Source: Ga0077560 sp046330435 (GTDB lineage: Bacteria; Actinomycetota; Thermoleophilia; Miltoncostaeales; Miltoncostaeaceae). From it: a stretch of DNA of 64,000 nucleotides. The notes under the pieces are model-generated. The model saw only the letters and a list, made by a program, of their open reading frames with translations, made no database searches and had not been told where the DNA came from. Below, piece by piece: positions 50,513 through 59,201 of the stretch. The stretch lies in NCBI GenBank assembly GCA_046330435.1, contig JAXLST010000008.1, positions 186,001 to 250,000 of the forward strand. The letters run 5' to 3'. Positions within the stretch are counted from its first letter, which is position 1. Each line of letters starts with the position of its first letter. Made by a program: the position numbers and the translations under genes.

Positions 50513-51679
50513 CTACCGGACCCGCGCGAGGACGATCCGGCTGCGGGCCCCCACGGGCGCGTCGCCCAGGAAGCCGCCGGTGGCGCCGTACGCCGTGGAG
50601 AGCCGCACCTCGGCCAGGGCGACGCGGGCGCCGCGCACCGCCGGCTGGCTCACGAAGAGCCGCTGCCCGCGGGTGTCGGCCAGGACGTACGCGGTGCGGG
50701 CCCGGCGCTTGGCCAGGTCGATGGTGACCACCCGGTCGCGGAAGCCGCCGCGCCCGCGCAGCCGCTCGCGCCAGGCGGCCAGGTCGCCGCTCACCCGCGG
50801 CGCCGGCACGGCCGGCGGGGTGGCGGGGACGCCGGCGGGCACCAGGCGCGCCAGCCGGATGAGGCGGCGCTTGCCGGTGGACAGCTCGTAGGCCGTGACC
50901 CGCACCCGGGGGTCGCCGTCCCGGGCCACCGAGTAGACGAACCAGCGGTTCGACAGGTCCCCGGCGGCGACGCGCGCCCCGCCGGTGACCCGCACGATCT
51001 GCAGGGGGCGCGGGATGCCGACCAGCAGCGCCCGCTCGTCCCGCTCGCCGTAGCCGTAGAGCGCGCCGGACAGGACCTGCCGGACGACGGCGGTGCCGTT
51101 GGGCCCGGCCCACACGTCGAGGGTGCGCACCGCGCCGAACGCCAGGGACCGCGTGTAGATGACCCGCGCGCCGGCCGGCCGGCGGACGTCCGCCAGGACG
51201 ACCTCGGAGGTCGCCCCCACGCCGGTGCCCTGCTCGCGCAGCCACACGAGGCGGGGGCCGTCGAGGTCGGCGGCCACCAGCCGGATGCCGCCGGGCACCG
51301 CGGACTCCGCGTCCACGACGGTGCGCACGCCGGTGCGCCGGTTCACCGAGACCAGCCGCTCCAGCCCGTCCGCGCCGGGGATCATGGCCAGCACCTGGTC
51401 GCCGAAGGTCCCCACCAGCCGCACGGGCTCGCAGGGCCCCGGGACGCTCACGCGCGGGACGCGTGCGGGGCGCCCGCGGCCCACGGGGGCGGTCCACAGC
51501 TCCGTCGGCCCCTCGGCCCCCATGCACCGGGTCCAGCCGACGGTGCGGTCGCCGATCACCACCTGGCGGGTGAGGCCCGCCTGCTCGTGGAGGGTGCGGA
51601 CCTGCACCCCGGCGGTCGCCGCGGACGCCGGCAGGGCGGCCGCGAGCGCGGTGAGGGCGAGGGCGGTCCGGGCACGCAC
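50513..51679 (-). CDS. Secreted beta-rich protein of unknown function
   Basis: 388 residues with a signal peptide (ALALTALAAALPASAATA). The mature part is made of repeated short beta units like a propeller: RTVGWTRCMGAEGPTELW, GPRLVWLREQGTGVG, NRWFVYSVARDGDP and SGDLAAWRERLRG, a W-rich pattern at about 50-60-residue steps. The likely fold is a beta-propeller of five to seven blades. Two Cys (CMG, PCEPV) may pair. No catalytic motif is seen; a surface binding role is an inference. Confidence 0.7.
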   Translation of the reverse strand: MRARTALALTALAAALPASAATAGVQVRTLHEQAGLTRQVVIGDRTVGWTRCMGAEGPTELWTAPVGRGRPARVPRVSVPGPCEPVRLVGTFGDQVLAMIPGADGLERLVSVNRRTGVRTVVDAESAVPGGIRLVAADLDGPRLVWLREQGTGVGATSEVVLADVRRPAGARVIYTRSLAFGAVRTLDVWAGPNGTAVVRQVLSGALYGYGERDERALLVGIPRPLQIVRVTGGARVAAGDLSNRWFVYSVARDGDPRVRVTAYELSTGKRRLIRLARLVPAGVPATPPAVPAPRVSGDLAAWRERLRGRGGFRDRVVTIDLAKRRARTAYVLADTRGQRLFVSQPAVRGARVALAEVRLSTAYGATGGFLGDAPVGARSRIVLARVR

Positions 51680-51744
51680 GGCGGGGAGCCTATCCCGGCC
51701 CGGGCGGAGGACGCCCGGTCACCGGTGCCGCCCGGTCCCGGCGG

Positions 51745-52080
51745 TCAGAAGTCGAAGTCGAAGATGTCCTCGAGCAGGCCGCGGCGCTTCTTCTTCTTGC
51801 GGTACCGGTCGTCGTCGTACCGGTCGCGGTCCCGGTCGCGGTCGCGGTCCTTGCCGGCCTCCCGGGCGACGGGTGCGGGGCGGCGGCGTCCCTCGACCTC
51901 CGCGAAGAAGTCCTCGTCGCGGTGGTCGTCGGTGGCCAGCAGCGAGCGGCGCTCCCGCTCCAGGAGCCGGTCGAGCTCCCCGCGGTCGAGCCAGACCCCG
52001 CGGCACTCTGGGCACGCGTCGATCATCACCTCCGCGCGCTCGACCTCCACCAGCCGCGTCCCGCAGGCGGGGCAGCGCAT
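51745..52080 (-). CDS. TFIIB-type zinc-finger protein with acidic/basic low-complexity tail
   Basis: 111 residues from ATG 52080 (GGGGAG just upstream). MRCPACGTRLVEVERAEVM, then CPECRGVWLDRGELDRLL, is the zf-TFIIB (transcription-factor zinc-finger) domain with two CxxC pairs. The second half is charged: an Asp-Arg repeat run, then YRKKKKRRGLLEDIFDFDF at the C terminus. The basic run plus GLLEDIF tail resembles that of the next gene's product (RRRRREGLLDGLLD). Function unknown; zf-TFIIB proteins are common small bacterial proteins. Confidence 0.83.
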   Translation of the reverse strand: MRCPACGTRLVEVERAEVMIDACPECRGVWLDRGELDRLLERERRSLLATDDHRDEDFFAEVEGRRRPAPVAREAGKDRDRDRDRDRYDDDRYRKKKKRRGLLEDIFDFDF

Positions 52081-52178
52081 CGGCTCCCCGCGGTGTCGTT
52101 CACCCAACGTCCCGGTCCCCTTCTGTCGTGCCGATGGCGGGGCGCGGCCGTCGCGCGGCCGCGCCCGAGGCCGTCGGT

Positions 52179-52379
52179 CTAGTCGAGCAGCCCGTCGAGG
52201 AGTCCCTCGCGGCGGCGGCGGCGCGGACGGTTCCAGCCGTCGTCGACGTCCCGGTCCTCATCGAAGCGGTCGACCTGGTCCCAGTCGTCGTCCGTGCGGC
52301 GCGCCTCGCGGCGCCGGTTCGCGCGGTCGTCGTCCCAGTCCATCTCGAACAGGTCCATCAGTCGGCCGAGCGGGCTCAT
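52179..52379 (-). CDS. Small highly charged protein with basic-GLL tail
   Basis: 66 residues from ATG 52379 with an ideal GGAGG site 7 nt upstream. N terminus MSPLGRLMDLFEMDWDDD is amphipathic, the middle is Asp/Arg-rich (WDQVDRFDEDRDVDDGW), and the end is RRRRREGLLDGLLD. No known family. The shared tail with the zinc-finger protein 99 nt downstream implies a common partner. Probably co-transcribed with it. Confidence 0.72.
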   Translation of the reverse strand: MSPLGRLMDLFEMDWDDDRANRRREARRTDDDWDQVDRFDEDRDVDDGWNRPRRRRREGLLDGLLD

Positions 52380-52702
52380 TACGCGTCCTCCGTGCATCGG
52401 GTGGCGTGTCGTGAGCCAGGTCTCTCCCGCCGGTTCGGCTGCCGCGCCGGATCCGTGGGGATCGTGATGACGGCGACGGCATCGAGGGATACTCCCCGTG
52501 GCTGGAGCCACCGTATCAGCGGCCACGCGATACATGAATAGCGTGTCCGTTAAGGCTTGGCCGAGTCGCCCCTCCCTCGGCATCGGCCCTTCGGACCGCC
52601 GGCCGCGCGCATGGTCAATTGGCCGCCAGCGTTGCCAATTGGCCACGGGTGGACCGGTGACCGCTCCGGCCCGAGCCGGTCAGTCCGGGGGCGTTGCCGG
52701 TG
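52380..52702. other. Gene-free region with one repeat copy
   Basis: About 320 bp between the small charged protein (start side) and the UPF0104 gene (stop side). It contains the promoter side of the small-protein pair, an AT-richer patch near 52525-52555, and repeat copy 7. No coding or tRNA signal is seen. Confidence 0.6.
52613..52644. repeat. Paired CCAATTGG palindrome element, copy 7
   Basis: GGTCAATTGGCC and TTGCCAATTGGCC boxes with AATT centres exactly 20 bp apart and spacer GGCCGCCAGCGTTGCC. About 30 kb from the nearest other copy, so the element is dispersed, not only clustered. Confidence 0.85.
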
Positions 52703-53773
52703 TCAGGCGGCCTCGGCCGCGGGGGCCGGGGCGGCGAGCGCGGGCGCCTCGTCGGAAGCCTCCGCGGAGGCCTCGGGGCAGCGCATGAGCATGGGGCCGA
52801 GCCAGGCGAGGGCCCCGCCGCCCAGCGCCAGGGAGGTGCCCAGCGACACGGCCTGGATGGCGACCGAGAGCGCCATGGCCGACGCGGCGGGGACGCCGTG
52901 GGCGAGGGCGAGGGCCGGGATGAGGACGGCCTCGCGGGTGCCGGCGCCGCCTGGGGCGAGCGGGATGAGGCCGCTCACGACGATGAGCGCGTACACCAGG
53001 GCGGCGGCCTCGACGGGCAGCCCCAGCGCCGCCAGCAGCGCGGCGATGCTCACGATGCGCAGCAGGACGGCCATGAGGCTCAGCATCGTGGCCATGCGGG
53101 CGGCGGACGGCTCGGTGATGCCGCGCCCGCCCTCGGCCATGCGGCCCACCGCCGTCGCGACGCGGGCGGGGATGCGGCGCCGCAGGCCGCCCAGGCGGCC
53201 GCGCCACAGCGCGATGCCCGCGACGGCGGCGATGGCGAGGGCGGCGAGCGCCATCCAGCGGACGTCCCCGGCGGGGCCCGGCGGCGGCGTGAGCATCACG
53301 ATCGCCAGGACCGCGGCGCTGGTGACCACGCCGTCGACGAGCTTGTAGCCGCCCAGCGCACCCACGATGCGCCACGTGCCGGCGCGGGCGCCGGCCGGGT
53401 GCCGGCGGACCACGGCGACGCGGACGCCCTCCCCCAGGCTCGCGGGGAGCGCCTCGCAGGCGCCGCGGGAGATCCAGTGCAGCCCCAGGGTGTGCGCCGC
53501 GCCGAGGCCCTCGACCCCGCCGGCGCGCTGGATGACCCACCACTGCAGGCCGGAGACCGTCTGGCAGGCGGCGTACATGAGCACCGCCAGGGCCATCAGG
53601 TCCGGGTCCGCGCCCTGCAGCGCCGACCCGACGGCCGACAGGTCGATGGTGGCCGCGGCCGCGACGCCCATCAGGACGAGCGCGACGAGGGCCGCGAACG
53701 CCACCAGCACGCGCCGAAGGGGCCGCGCCGGGTTCGCGGGCTGCCGAGAGGGAATGTGACCGAGTGTGTGCAC
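52703..53773 (-). CDS. UPF0104 / lysylphosphatidylglycerol synthase-type membrane protein
   Basis: 356 residues with about eight membrane helices. Family blocks: the first helix VLVAFAALVALVLMGVAAAA, SLGEGVRVAVVRRHP (charged loop conserved in this family), GGYKLVDGVV, and the late motif LIPLAPGGAGTREAVLIPAL. The cytosolic synthase domain of MprF is absent, so it is the membrane flippase-like part only. A lipid-linked transport role is likely. The C-terminal tail is Ala/Glu-rich. Confidence 0.85.
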   Translation of the reverse strand: MHTLGHIPSRQPANPARPLRRVLVAFAALVALVLMGVAAAATIDLSAVGSALQGADPDLMALAVLMYAACQTVSGLQWWVIQRAGGVEGLGAAHTLGLHWISRGACEALPASLGEGVRVAVVRRHPAGARAGTWRIVGALGGYKLVDGVVTSAAVLAIVMLTPPPGPAGDVRWMALAALAIAAVAGIALWRGRLGGLRRRIPARVATAVGRMAEGGRGITEPSAARMATMLSLMAVLLRIVSIAALLAALGLPVEAAALVYALIVVSGLIPLAPGGAGTREAVLIPALALAHGVPAASAMALSVAIQAVSLGTSLALGGGALAWLGPMLMRCPEASAEASDEAPALAAPAPAAEAA

Positions 53774-53899
53774 GAACCGGGTTGCGGGTCACCGTAGCGG
53801 ACCCCGTGCGGGATCCCGCGGCCCGCGGGTGCCATCCGTGGCGGCACCGATGCCGGGGCCGCCTCCGCAGTGCGACCATCGGCTCAGGAGGTCGTCCAC

Positions 53900-54655
53900 G
53901 TGACTCGGGCGGTCACATCCTCGACGGCACGTCCACGGCACGCCGGGTTCCCCGGGTGGTGGACCCTGCTCGTCCAATTCGCGATGGTCGGGGCCGGGGC
54001 CCTCTGCTACTTCGGCGTGCGCGGGCTCACCCAGTCCAGCGTCGAGCTGGCGCAGGACCACGCCGGGAGGGTCGTCACCCTGGAGGCCGACCTGGGCCTG
54101 CTGCGGGAGACCGCCGTGCAGGGCTGGATCATCGACTCGCACCGGCTGGTGACCGCGGTGAACTGGGTCTACATCTACGGCCACTGGCCCGTCATCATCG
54201 GGTCGCTGGTGTGGCTGTTCCTGCGCCGGCCGGGCGAGTACTACACGCTCCGGAACGCCATCTTCATCTCCGGGGCCATCGGGCTGGTGATCTTCATGCT
54301 GTACCCCGTGGCACCCCCGCGGTTCGGGGCCATCGACATCATCGACACCGTCACGCAGCGGTCCCAGTCGTACCGCGCGTTCCAGCCGCCGGGCCTCACC
54401 AACCAGTACGCCGCGGTGCCGAGCCTGCACTTCGGCTGGAACCTGCTGGTCGCCGTCTCGCTGTGGCGGGCCTCCGACCACGTCGCCCTGAAGGCGTTCG
54501 CGCTGGCGATCCCGCCGGCGATGGCGACCGCGGTGGTCGCCACCGGCAACCACTACGTCTTCGACGTGATCGCGGGCGGCGTCGTGGCGCTCACCGGGCT
54601 GGTGGTGGCCCGCATGCTGCCGTCCGTGCGGGAGACCCCGCGGTGGGCCAGGTGA
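53900..54655 (+). CDS. PAP2-superfamily membrane phosphatase/phosphotransferase
   Basis: 251 residues from GTG 53900 (AGGAGG 8 nt upstream). Six membrane helices. The active site follows the PAP2/inositol-phosphoryl-transferase pattern: YPVAPPRFG, then AAVPSLHFGWNLLVAVSL with the catalytic His, and ATGNHYVFDVIAGGVVAL with the second His and Asp. Such proteins dephosphorylate or exchange lipid head groups. Its paralogue lies at 58275. The GTGA overlap couples it to the GDPD-like gene. Confidence 0.88.
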   Translation: MTRAVTSSTARPRHAGFPGWWTLLVQFAMVGAGALCYFGVRGLTQSSVELAQDHAGRVVTLEADLGLLRETAVQGWIIDSHRLVTAVNWVYIYGHWPVIIGSLVWLFLRRPGEYYTLRNAIFISGAIGLVIFMLYPVAPPRFGAIDIIDTVTQRSQSYRAFQPPGLTNQYAAVPSLHFGWNLLVAVSLWRASDHVALKAFALAIPPAMATAVVATGNHYVFDVIAGGVVALTGLVVARMLPSVRETPRWAR

Positions 54656-55308
54656 GGATCATCGCGCACCGCGCCGGCAACGACCCGGCGCTGCTGGAAC
54701 GGCTGGGCGCCGCCGACGTGGTGGAGTGCGACGTGCACCTGCGCCGCGGCCGCCTCGAGGTGCGCCACACCAAGAAGATCTGGTTCCTGCCGATCCTGTG
54801 GGACCGCTGGTACCTGGTGAACCCGTTCCGGCCGCCGCTGCTGCTGGAGCGGCTGCTGGACGCGGTCCCGCCCGAGACCACCCTGATGATCGACATGAAG
54901 GGCCCCACCCCGGGGCTGGGGCGCGCGGTCCTGCGGGCGGTGGAGGCGCACGGGCGCCGCCGCCTGGTGGTCTCGGCCCGTGTGTGGCGCCACCTGAAGC
55001 CCTTCATCGGGCGGCCGGATACGATCGTCCTGCACTCCGCGGGCAGCCCGCGGCAACTGCGGCGTCTGTTGCGGCGTCACCCGCCGGGCGGCCTGGACGG
55101 CGTCTCCGTGCACCGGCGGCTGCTGGACCCCGCGACCGTCGCGGCCCTGCGCGAACGCGCGGAGCACGTGTGGAGCTGGCCCATCGACGACCCCGCCGTC
55201 GCCCGGGAACTCGCCGCCTGGGGCGTCACCGGGTTCATCAGCGACGCATGGGCGGACCTCACCGACGGGCTCAGCGCGGAGGCGCCACCACCCGCCGCCG
55301 GCCCCTGA
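54652..55308 (+). CDS. Glycerophosphodiester phosphodiesterase-like protein
   Basis: 218 residues, short for a GDPD. Starts VRIIAHRAGNDPALLERLG with the catalytic His-Arg, then VVECDVHLRRGRLEVRHTKK (Glu-x-Asp and the second His), MIDMKGP (later acid) and SVHRRLLDPATVAAL. The usual central insertion is reduced. It likely hydrolyses glycerophospho-compounds and works with the PAP2 protein. GTG 54643 is an alternative start. The 3' end overlaps the convergent GT2 gene by 38 nt. Confidence 0.82.
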   Translation: MRIIAHRAGNDPALLERLGAADVVECDVHLRRGRLEVRHTKKIWFLPILWDRWYLVNPFRPPLLLERLLDAVPPETTLMIDMKGPTPGLGRAVLRAVEAHGRRRLVVSARVWRHLKPFIGRPDTIVLHSAGSPRQLRRLLRRHPPGGLDGVSVHRRLLDPATVAALRERAEHVWSWPIDDPAVARELAAWGVTGFISDAWADLTDGLSAEAPPPAAGP

Positions 55309-56551
55309 GGCACCCCGCGGCGAAGGCGAACGGGCCGAACAGGACGCCCGCCACCTGGCAGGCCTCGAGCTCACCCGGCGGCATCCCCTGGCGCCCGGCG
55401 CGGGCCGGGGCGAGCAGGTCGCGCAGCGCGTCGGGGACCGCGCGCAGGACGTCCGCCCGGTGCGGGCCCTCCCAGAACCGCTTGGCCACCGTGGCCGCGA
55501 AGCCGGCACCGCGGCCGAACGCCTCCCGCCGCAGCCCCCGCAGGTCCGCGCGGCGCTCGTGCCAGAGGATGGCGGCCGGCTCCTGCACCAGGGTGTGCCC
55601 GGTCTCCAGGACGCGGCTGACGAAGTCGAGGTCCTCACCGCCGCGGGCGGGCGTGCCGGCACCCAGCAGCGGGTCGAACCCGCCCACCTGCTCGGCGATC
55701 TCGCGCCACACCGCCAGGCACCGGCGGGCGCCGGTGAGCGTGTCGGGGTGCACGGCGAGCACGTTGCCGTCGGCGTCGGCGATGCGGTGGGTGCTGCGCC
55801 GGAAGTAGCCGCGCGGCACGCGGGTGAGGCGCTCCAGGTCCAGGTGCGCCTGCGAGTCCATGTCCAGGGGCAGCGCCATGCCGGTGGCGCAGTCCGCCCC
55901 GCTCACCACCAGGGCCTCGGCGAGGCGCCGCAGCCAGTCGCGGTCGGCGATGACCCCGTCGTCGGCGAACACCAGCACGTCCCCGGCGGCCACGGCGAGG
56001 CCGGCGTTGCGGGCGGCGGCCCGGCCCGCGCCGGGGCAGGTGAGCAGCCGGATGCCCTCGCCCGGGTACCAGTCGGCGAGCATCCGCTGCAGGACGCCGT
56101 TGCGGGGGCCGGTGTCGACCACCACGATCTCGTCGGGTGCGACGTCGCCGCGGAGCATCGCGCCCACCGCGCCGATGGCGGCGTCGGCGCGGCCGGCGGT
56201 GGTGAGCACCACCGACATCCGCGGCAGCGGGACGGGCTCGGAGGCGAGGTCGAGACCCGCGCCGAACCGGGTGAGCGACGCCGCGATCTGCGGGGCGGCG
56301 ACCCTGCCGGCGTGGTCCGCCAGCAGCACGACCGTGCCGACCGCGCGACCGCCGGTGCGGACGACCGCCAGCGCCGAGCGGTACACCATGCCCTGCCGTG
56401 TGATGCCGAGCACCAGGTCGCTCGGCTGATGGTCCAGCGACACCTCGACCACCGCCGCCGGGGCGACGAGCTCCGTGATCGACGGATCGCCCGCGGCGAC
56501 GAGTGCGCCGGAGGTTGCGGTGGCCGCTGGTGCGGGTCGGGCGGTGGTCAC
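55271..56551 (-). CDS. Family 2 glycosyltransferase with N-terminal extension
   Basis: About 426 residues from GTG 56551 (GAGG 7 nt upstream); the frame opens to 56662. The first 110 residues are an uncharacterised beta-rich region (VEVSLDHQPSDLVLGIT). The GT-A core begins PRMSVVLTTAGRADAAIGAV, with DEIVVVDTGPRNGVLQRML, AGRAAARNAGLAVAAGDVLV and the D-D metal site in VFADDGVIADRDWL. A later ED-type acid is in ARGGEDLDFVSRVLE. Probably transfers a sugar to a polymer or lipid carrier. Confidence 0.85.
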   Translation of the reverse strand: MTTARPAPAATATSGALVAAGDPSITELVAPAAVVEVSLDHQPSDLVLGITRQGMVYRSALAVVRTGGRAVGTVVLLADHAGRVAAPQIAASLTRFGAGLDLASEPVPLPRMSVVLTTAGRADAAIGAVGAMLRGDVAPDEIVVVDTGPRNGVLQRMLADWYPGEGIRLLTCPGAGRAAARNAGLAVAAGDVLVFADDGVIADRDWLRRLAEALVVSGADCATGMALPLDMDSQAHLDLERLTRVPRGYFRRSTHRIADADGNVLAVHPDTLTGARRCLAVWREIAEQVGGFDPLLGAGTPARGGEDLDFVSRVLETGHTLVQEPAAILWHERRADLRGLRREAFGRGAGFAATVAKRFWEGPHRADVLRAVPDALRDLLAPARAGRQGMPPGELEACQVAGVLFGPFAFAAGCLRGRRRVVAPPR

Positions 56552-56660
56552 GGACGAACCTCGGAGTCGGGGAATGCGAGGGGGTCCCGGACCCGTCAGA
56601 ACCTGCGCGACGGGTGATGAACGACTTTCGCATTCGCCCACCGAATTGTCCAGATTCAGC

Positions 56661-56682
56661 ATAAGAACACCCGCGGCGGGTG
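56661..56682 (-). terminator. Possible terminator after the 25-residue peptide gene
   Basis: On the minus strand CACCCG-ccg-CGGGTG is followed by TTCTTAT. It lies 36 nt beyond the peptide stop. An overlapping dyad GGGTGAA/TTCACCC (56678-56701) may compete as an operator. T-tract is short. Confidence 0.4.
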
Positions 56683-56718
56683 AAATCCGCTGAATTCACC
56701 CGGCGGCGGCCGGGGGCG

Positions 56719-56796
56719 CTAGAAGACGCTGCGCAGCACCACCACGAGGCCGATGATCGCCAGCACGACGATGATGATCCAGACGAGGCCGTTCAT
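56719..56796 (-). CDS. 25-residue single-helix membrane peptide
   Basis: MNGLVWIIIVVLAIIGLV continues VVLRSVF and then a stop. Preceded by GGGAGG exactly 4 nt before the ATG, one of the best ribosome sites in the window. Codon bias matches other genes. One hydrophobic helix with a basic end would put it in the membrane. Too short for domain evidence. Such peptides often regulate a membrane enzyme or act in stress; no partner is shown. Confidence 0.6.
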   Translation of the reverse strand: MNGLVWIIIVVLAIIGLVVVLRSVF

Positions 56797-56922
56797 GGTT
56801 CCTCCCATGGCGGGGTGACGGTACGACGGCGGGGCCGCGGGTGCTCTCCGGGCCCCGCCGCGCTGGCCACCGGGGTACCCCGCGCATCCCGCCGGAAACC
56901 CGGACGGGGCCCGCCGCGCGGG

Positions 56923-58194
56923 TCAGGCCCGCAGGTGCACGTGGCCGTCCTCGTCCATCACGGCCTCGCGGCCGGTGTGGAGCAGGAGGTTCCGGAACGC
57001 CCGGGTGGTCGCCGCCGGGTCGGCCGGGTGGATCCGCATGACGGTGTTGGGGACCAGCGGCTTCACGACCAGCTCGCCGGGGGTCCCCCGCGGCACGGGC
57101 ATGTCGGTGGACGGGTCCACCACCGCCAGCACGTGCCCGGGCGCGGCGGTGCCGGCGCTGCCGGGCACCGGCTCCCGGCGCGGGTCGTCGCAGGCCACCA
57201 TCCCGGCCTCCGGGATGAGCAGGCCGGTGAACAGGCGGACGCCGAAGCGCTCGGTGAACGCCGCGGCGACGCCGGCGGGCACCGGCCCCGTGACCGCGGT
57301 GTGGACGCGGTGGGCGCGCTCCCGGCCGGTGGGCGGGGCGCCGGCCATCCGCTCGGCGGCCTCGGGGGCGAGGACCACCACGGTGGCGCCGGCCTCCCCC
57401 GCCTCGCGCCACACGGCCGCCGGGTCTCCCGGCAGCAGGGCGGCCCGCGCGCCGGCGATGAGCGCGGCGCGCACGCACCACACCTGCGCCGCCCGCTCCC
57501 AGGAGGGCATGAACGCCGCGAACGTCTCGTCCTCGCACGACCCCGCCGCCGGATCCCGGGTGCGGTCCAGGAAGGCCAGCAGCGTGAGCGCCGCCAGGTG
57601 GTCGGCGGCCTCGGGCACCAGGGCGGGTCCCGCCAGGGCGGCGGTGATGCGGGCCCCGCCGTCCCACCGGTACTCCACCCCGAACGGCTCGGCGTCGGTG
57701 TGGTCCATGAGGTTCGCGAACGGCTCGACGTGCACCGGGTCGCGCCCCGGGCCGCGGGCGCCCAGCACCAGCACGTGCTCGAGCCCCGGGAGCCGGGCGC
57801 GGCCCTGCGCGACGGCGTCCAGCCGTTCGGTCGAGGTGATGAGGATCCGGGCGCCGGACGCTGCGAGCACCGCCATCAGCTCGTCGGCCGGCGTGGCGGG
57901 GTCGAGGCCCACCATCACCCCGCCGGCCTTGCGGATGCCGAACCACACCGGCACCAGCTCCGGGACGTCCGGCAGCAGCACGGCGACGGCCTCGCCGGGG
58001 TCGAGACCCCGGGCCTTCAGTCCGTTGCCGATGCGGCGGGCGTCGGTGTCCACCTCCCCGCGGGTGCGCCACCCGCCGTCACCGTGGCGCAGGAACTCGC
58101 GATCGGCCCAGGCGGTCGCCCGCGACCGCAGCACCTCGGCCAGCGCCCATCCGGAGAGGTCCCCGTCCCGCCAATGCCCGTGCCACTCGTCCAC
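56923..58194 (-). CDS. Degenerate AMP-dependent acyl-CoA synthetase-like protein
   Basis: 423 residues from GTG 58194 (GGAGG 4 nt upstream). The N-terminal 30 residues align with those of the ligase at 63908 (VDEWHGHWRDGDLSGWALAE against SEWTDWYRREDPTTWVLAR). ANL-fold parts are present (NGLKARGLDPGEAVAVLLPD, FGIRKAGGVMVGLDP, PGELVVKPL), but the P-loop T/S-S-G-T-T-G-x-P-K-G is absent. The HTGD motif reads HTGR, and the protein ends at MDEDGHVHLRA without the C-terminal domain bearing the catalytic Lys. It is probably not a ligase; a non-catalytic or regulatory role is an inference. Confidence 0.8.
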   Translation of the reverse strand: MDEWHGHWRDGDLSGWALAEVLRSRATAWADREFLRHGDGGWRTRGEVDTDARRIGNGLKARGLDPGEAVAVLLPDVPELVPVWFGIRKAGGVMVGLDPATPADELMAVLAASGARILITSTERLDAVAQGRARLPGLEHVLVLGARGPGRDPVHVEPFANLMDHTDAEPFGVEYRWDGGARITAALAGPALVPEAADHLAALTLLAFLDRTRDPAAGSCEDETFAAFMPSWERAAQVWCVRAALIAGARAALLPGDPAAVWREAGEAGATVVVLAPEAAERMAGAPPTGRERAHRVHTAVTGPVPAGVAAAFTERFGVRLFTGLLIPEAGMVACDDPRREPVPGSAGTAAPGHVLAVVDPSTDMPVPRGTPGELVVKPLVPNTVMRIHPADPAATTRAFRNLLLHTGREAVMDEDGHVHLRA

Positions 58195-58274
58195 GCCGCC
58201 TCCGTGCCGCTCCGGCATCAGCGTACGGCCGCCGGCGCCGTTCGGGTCGCGACGGTCGCCCGGGAACACACCCG

Positions 58275-59117
58275 TCAGGCGAGGCCGCCGAACATCAGCG
58301 CCGCGACGGCCATGACGGCGCCGGCGGACCCCGCGGCGGCCAGGCCGGTCGGGCCGGGGCCGGCACGCGGGGCGCCGCGGGGCACCGGGCCGTGCAGCCG
58401 CAGGGCGGCCCACCAGCCGGCCATGGCGCATGCGGCGCCCAGGACGGCGTCGGCGAACAGGTGGTTCCCGGTCCCGGTGATCACGAACAGCACCACGGCG
58501 GGGAACGCCCACAGCGCCCACGCCAGCGGCGCGCGGGGCCGCATCCACACGGCGGCCACGGCCAGCAGCAGCGGGATGCCGACGTGCAGGCTCACCACCG
58601 CGGCCGTGCTGTTGCGCAGCCCGCCCTCCCAGCCGGGGGGCGGCCCGGCGCCGTAGGGGTACCCCGCGAGCCAGCGTGGCGGGGCGCTGGGGTACAGCGC
58701 GAGCAGCGCGAGGGCCGGCAGGTGCGCCAGCACGAACGCCGTTCGCACCACCGGATAACGCGCGGGGTCGATGAACCACATGGCCACGAGGATCCCGAGC
58801 ACCGGTCCCTCGTCCATGTGGCCGTACCACCAGCGCACCACCCGGGCGAGATCGTGGTGCGACTGGACGAACGTGACGATCCCCGGCTCCCGGTACGCGC
58901 CGAGATGGCGCTCCAGGTCCACCAGCGCCCGCGTGGCGGCGACGGCCCGCTCCGCGGACACCTCGAACGGCAGCCGCAGCACCTGCCAGGCGAGCATGGT
59001 CACCAGGATCACCGCGATCTCGGCCGGCAGGGAGTGGGTCCGCCGGACCGCGGAGGCGACCGCCGCCGCCCGGGGGTGCCCGGTGGCGTGGTGGGCCGTG
59101 GAGAGCGATCCGCGCAT
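58275..59117 (-). CDS. PAP2-superfamily membrane protein (second copy)
   Basis: 280 residues with six or more helices. YPSAPPRWLAG, then STAAVVSLHVGIPLLLAVAA and GTGNHLFADAVLGAACAMA match the same active-site layout as the protein at 53900 (APPR, SLH, GNH-x4-D). Paralogous to it. Position between the degenerate ligase and the hydroxyacyl-CoA dehydrogenase on the same strand leaves its role in that unit unclear. Confidence 0.83.
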   Translation of the reverse strand: MRGSLSTAHHATGHPRAAAVASAVRRTHSLPAEIAVILVTMLAWQVLRLPFEVSAERAVAATRALVDLERHLGAYREPGIVTFVQSHHDLARVVRWWYGHMDEGPVLGILVAMWFIDPARYPVVRTAFVLAHLPALALLALYPSAPPRWLAGYPYGAGPPPGWEGGLRNSTAAVVSLHVGIPLLLAVAAVWMRPRAPLAWALWAFPAVVLFVITGTGNHLFADAVLGAACAMAGWWAALRLHGPVPRGAPRAGPGPTGLAAAGSAGAVMAVAALMFGGLA

Positions 59118-59201
59118 CGTGACCTCCGTCGCGCGTCCACCCCGATGTTCCCGCGCCTGCGCGCGGCGCGCGCCCGGGCGGACCCGGGCCCGCCATCCGT
59201 G

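Noticed and set aside
52440..52600. tRNA or third copy of the hairpin motif
   Set aside because: No cloverleaf could be drawn and the GTGTGGCCGG start is absent, though GCATC-GAGGGATAC-type sequence is vaguely similar.
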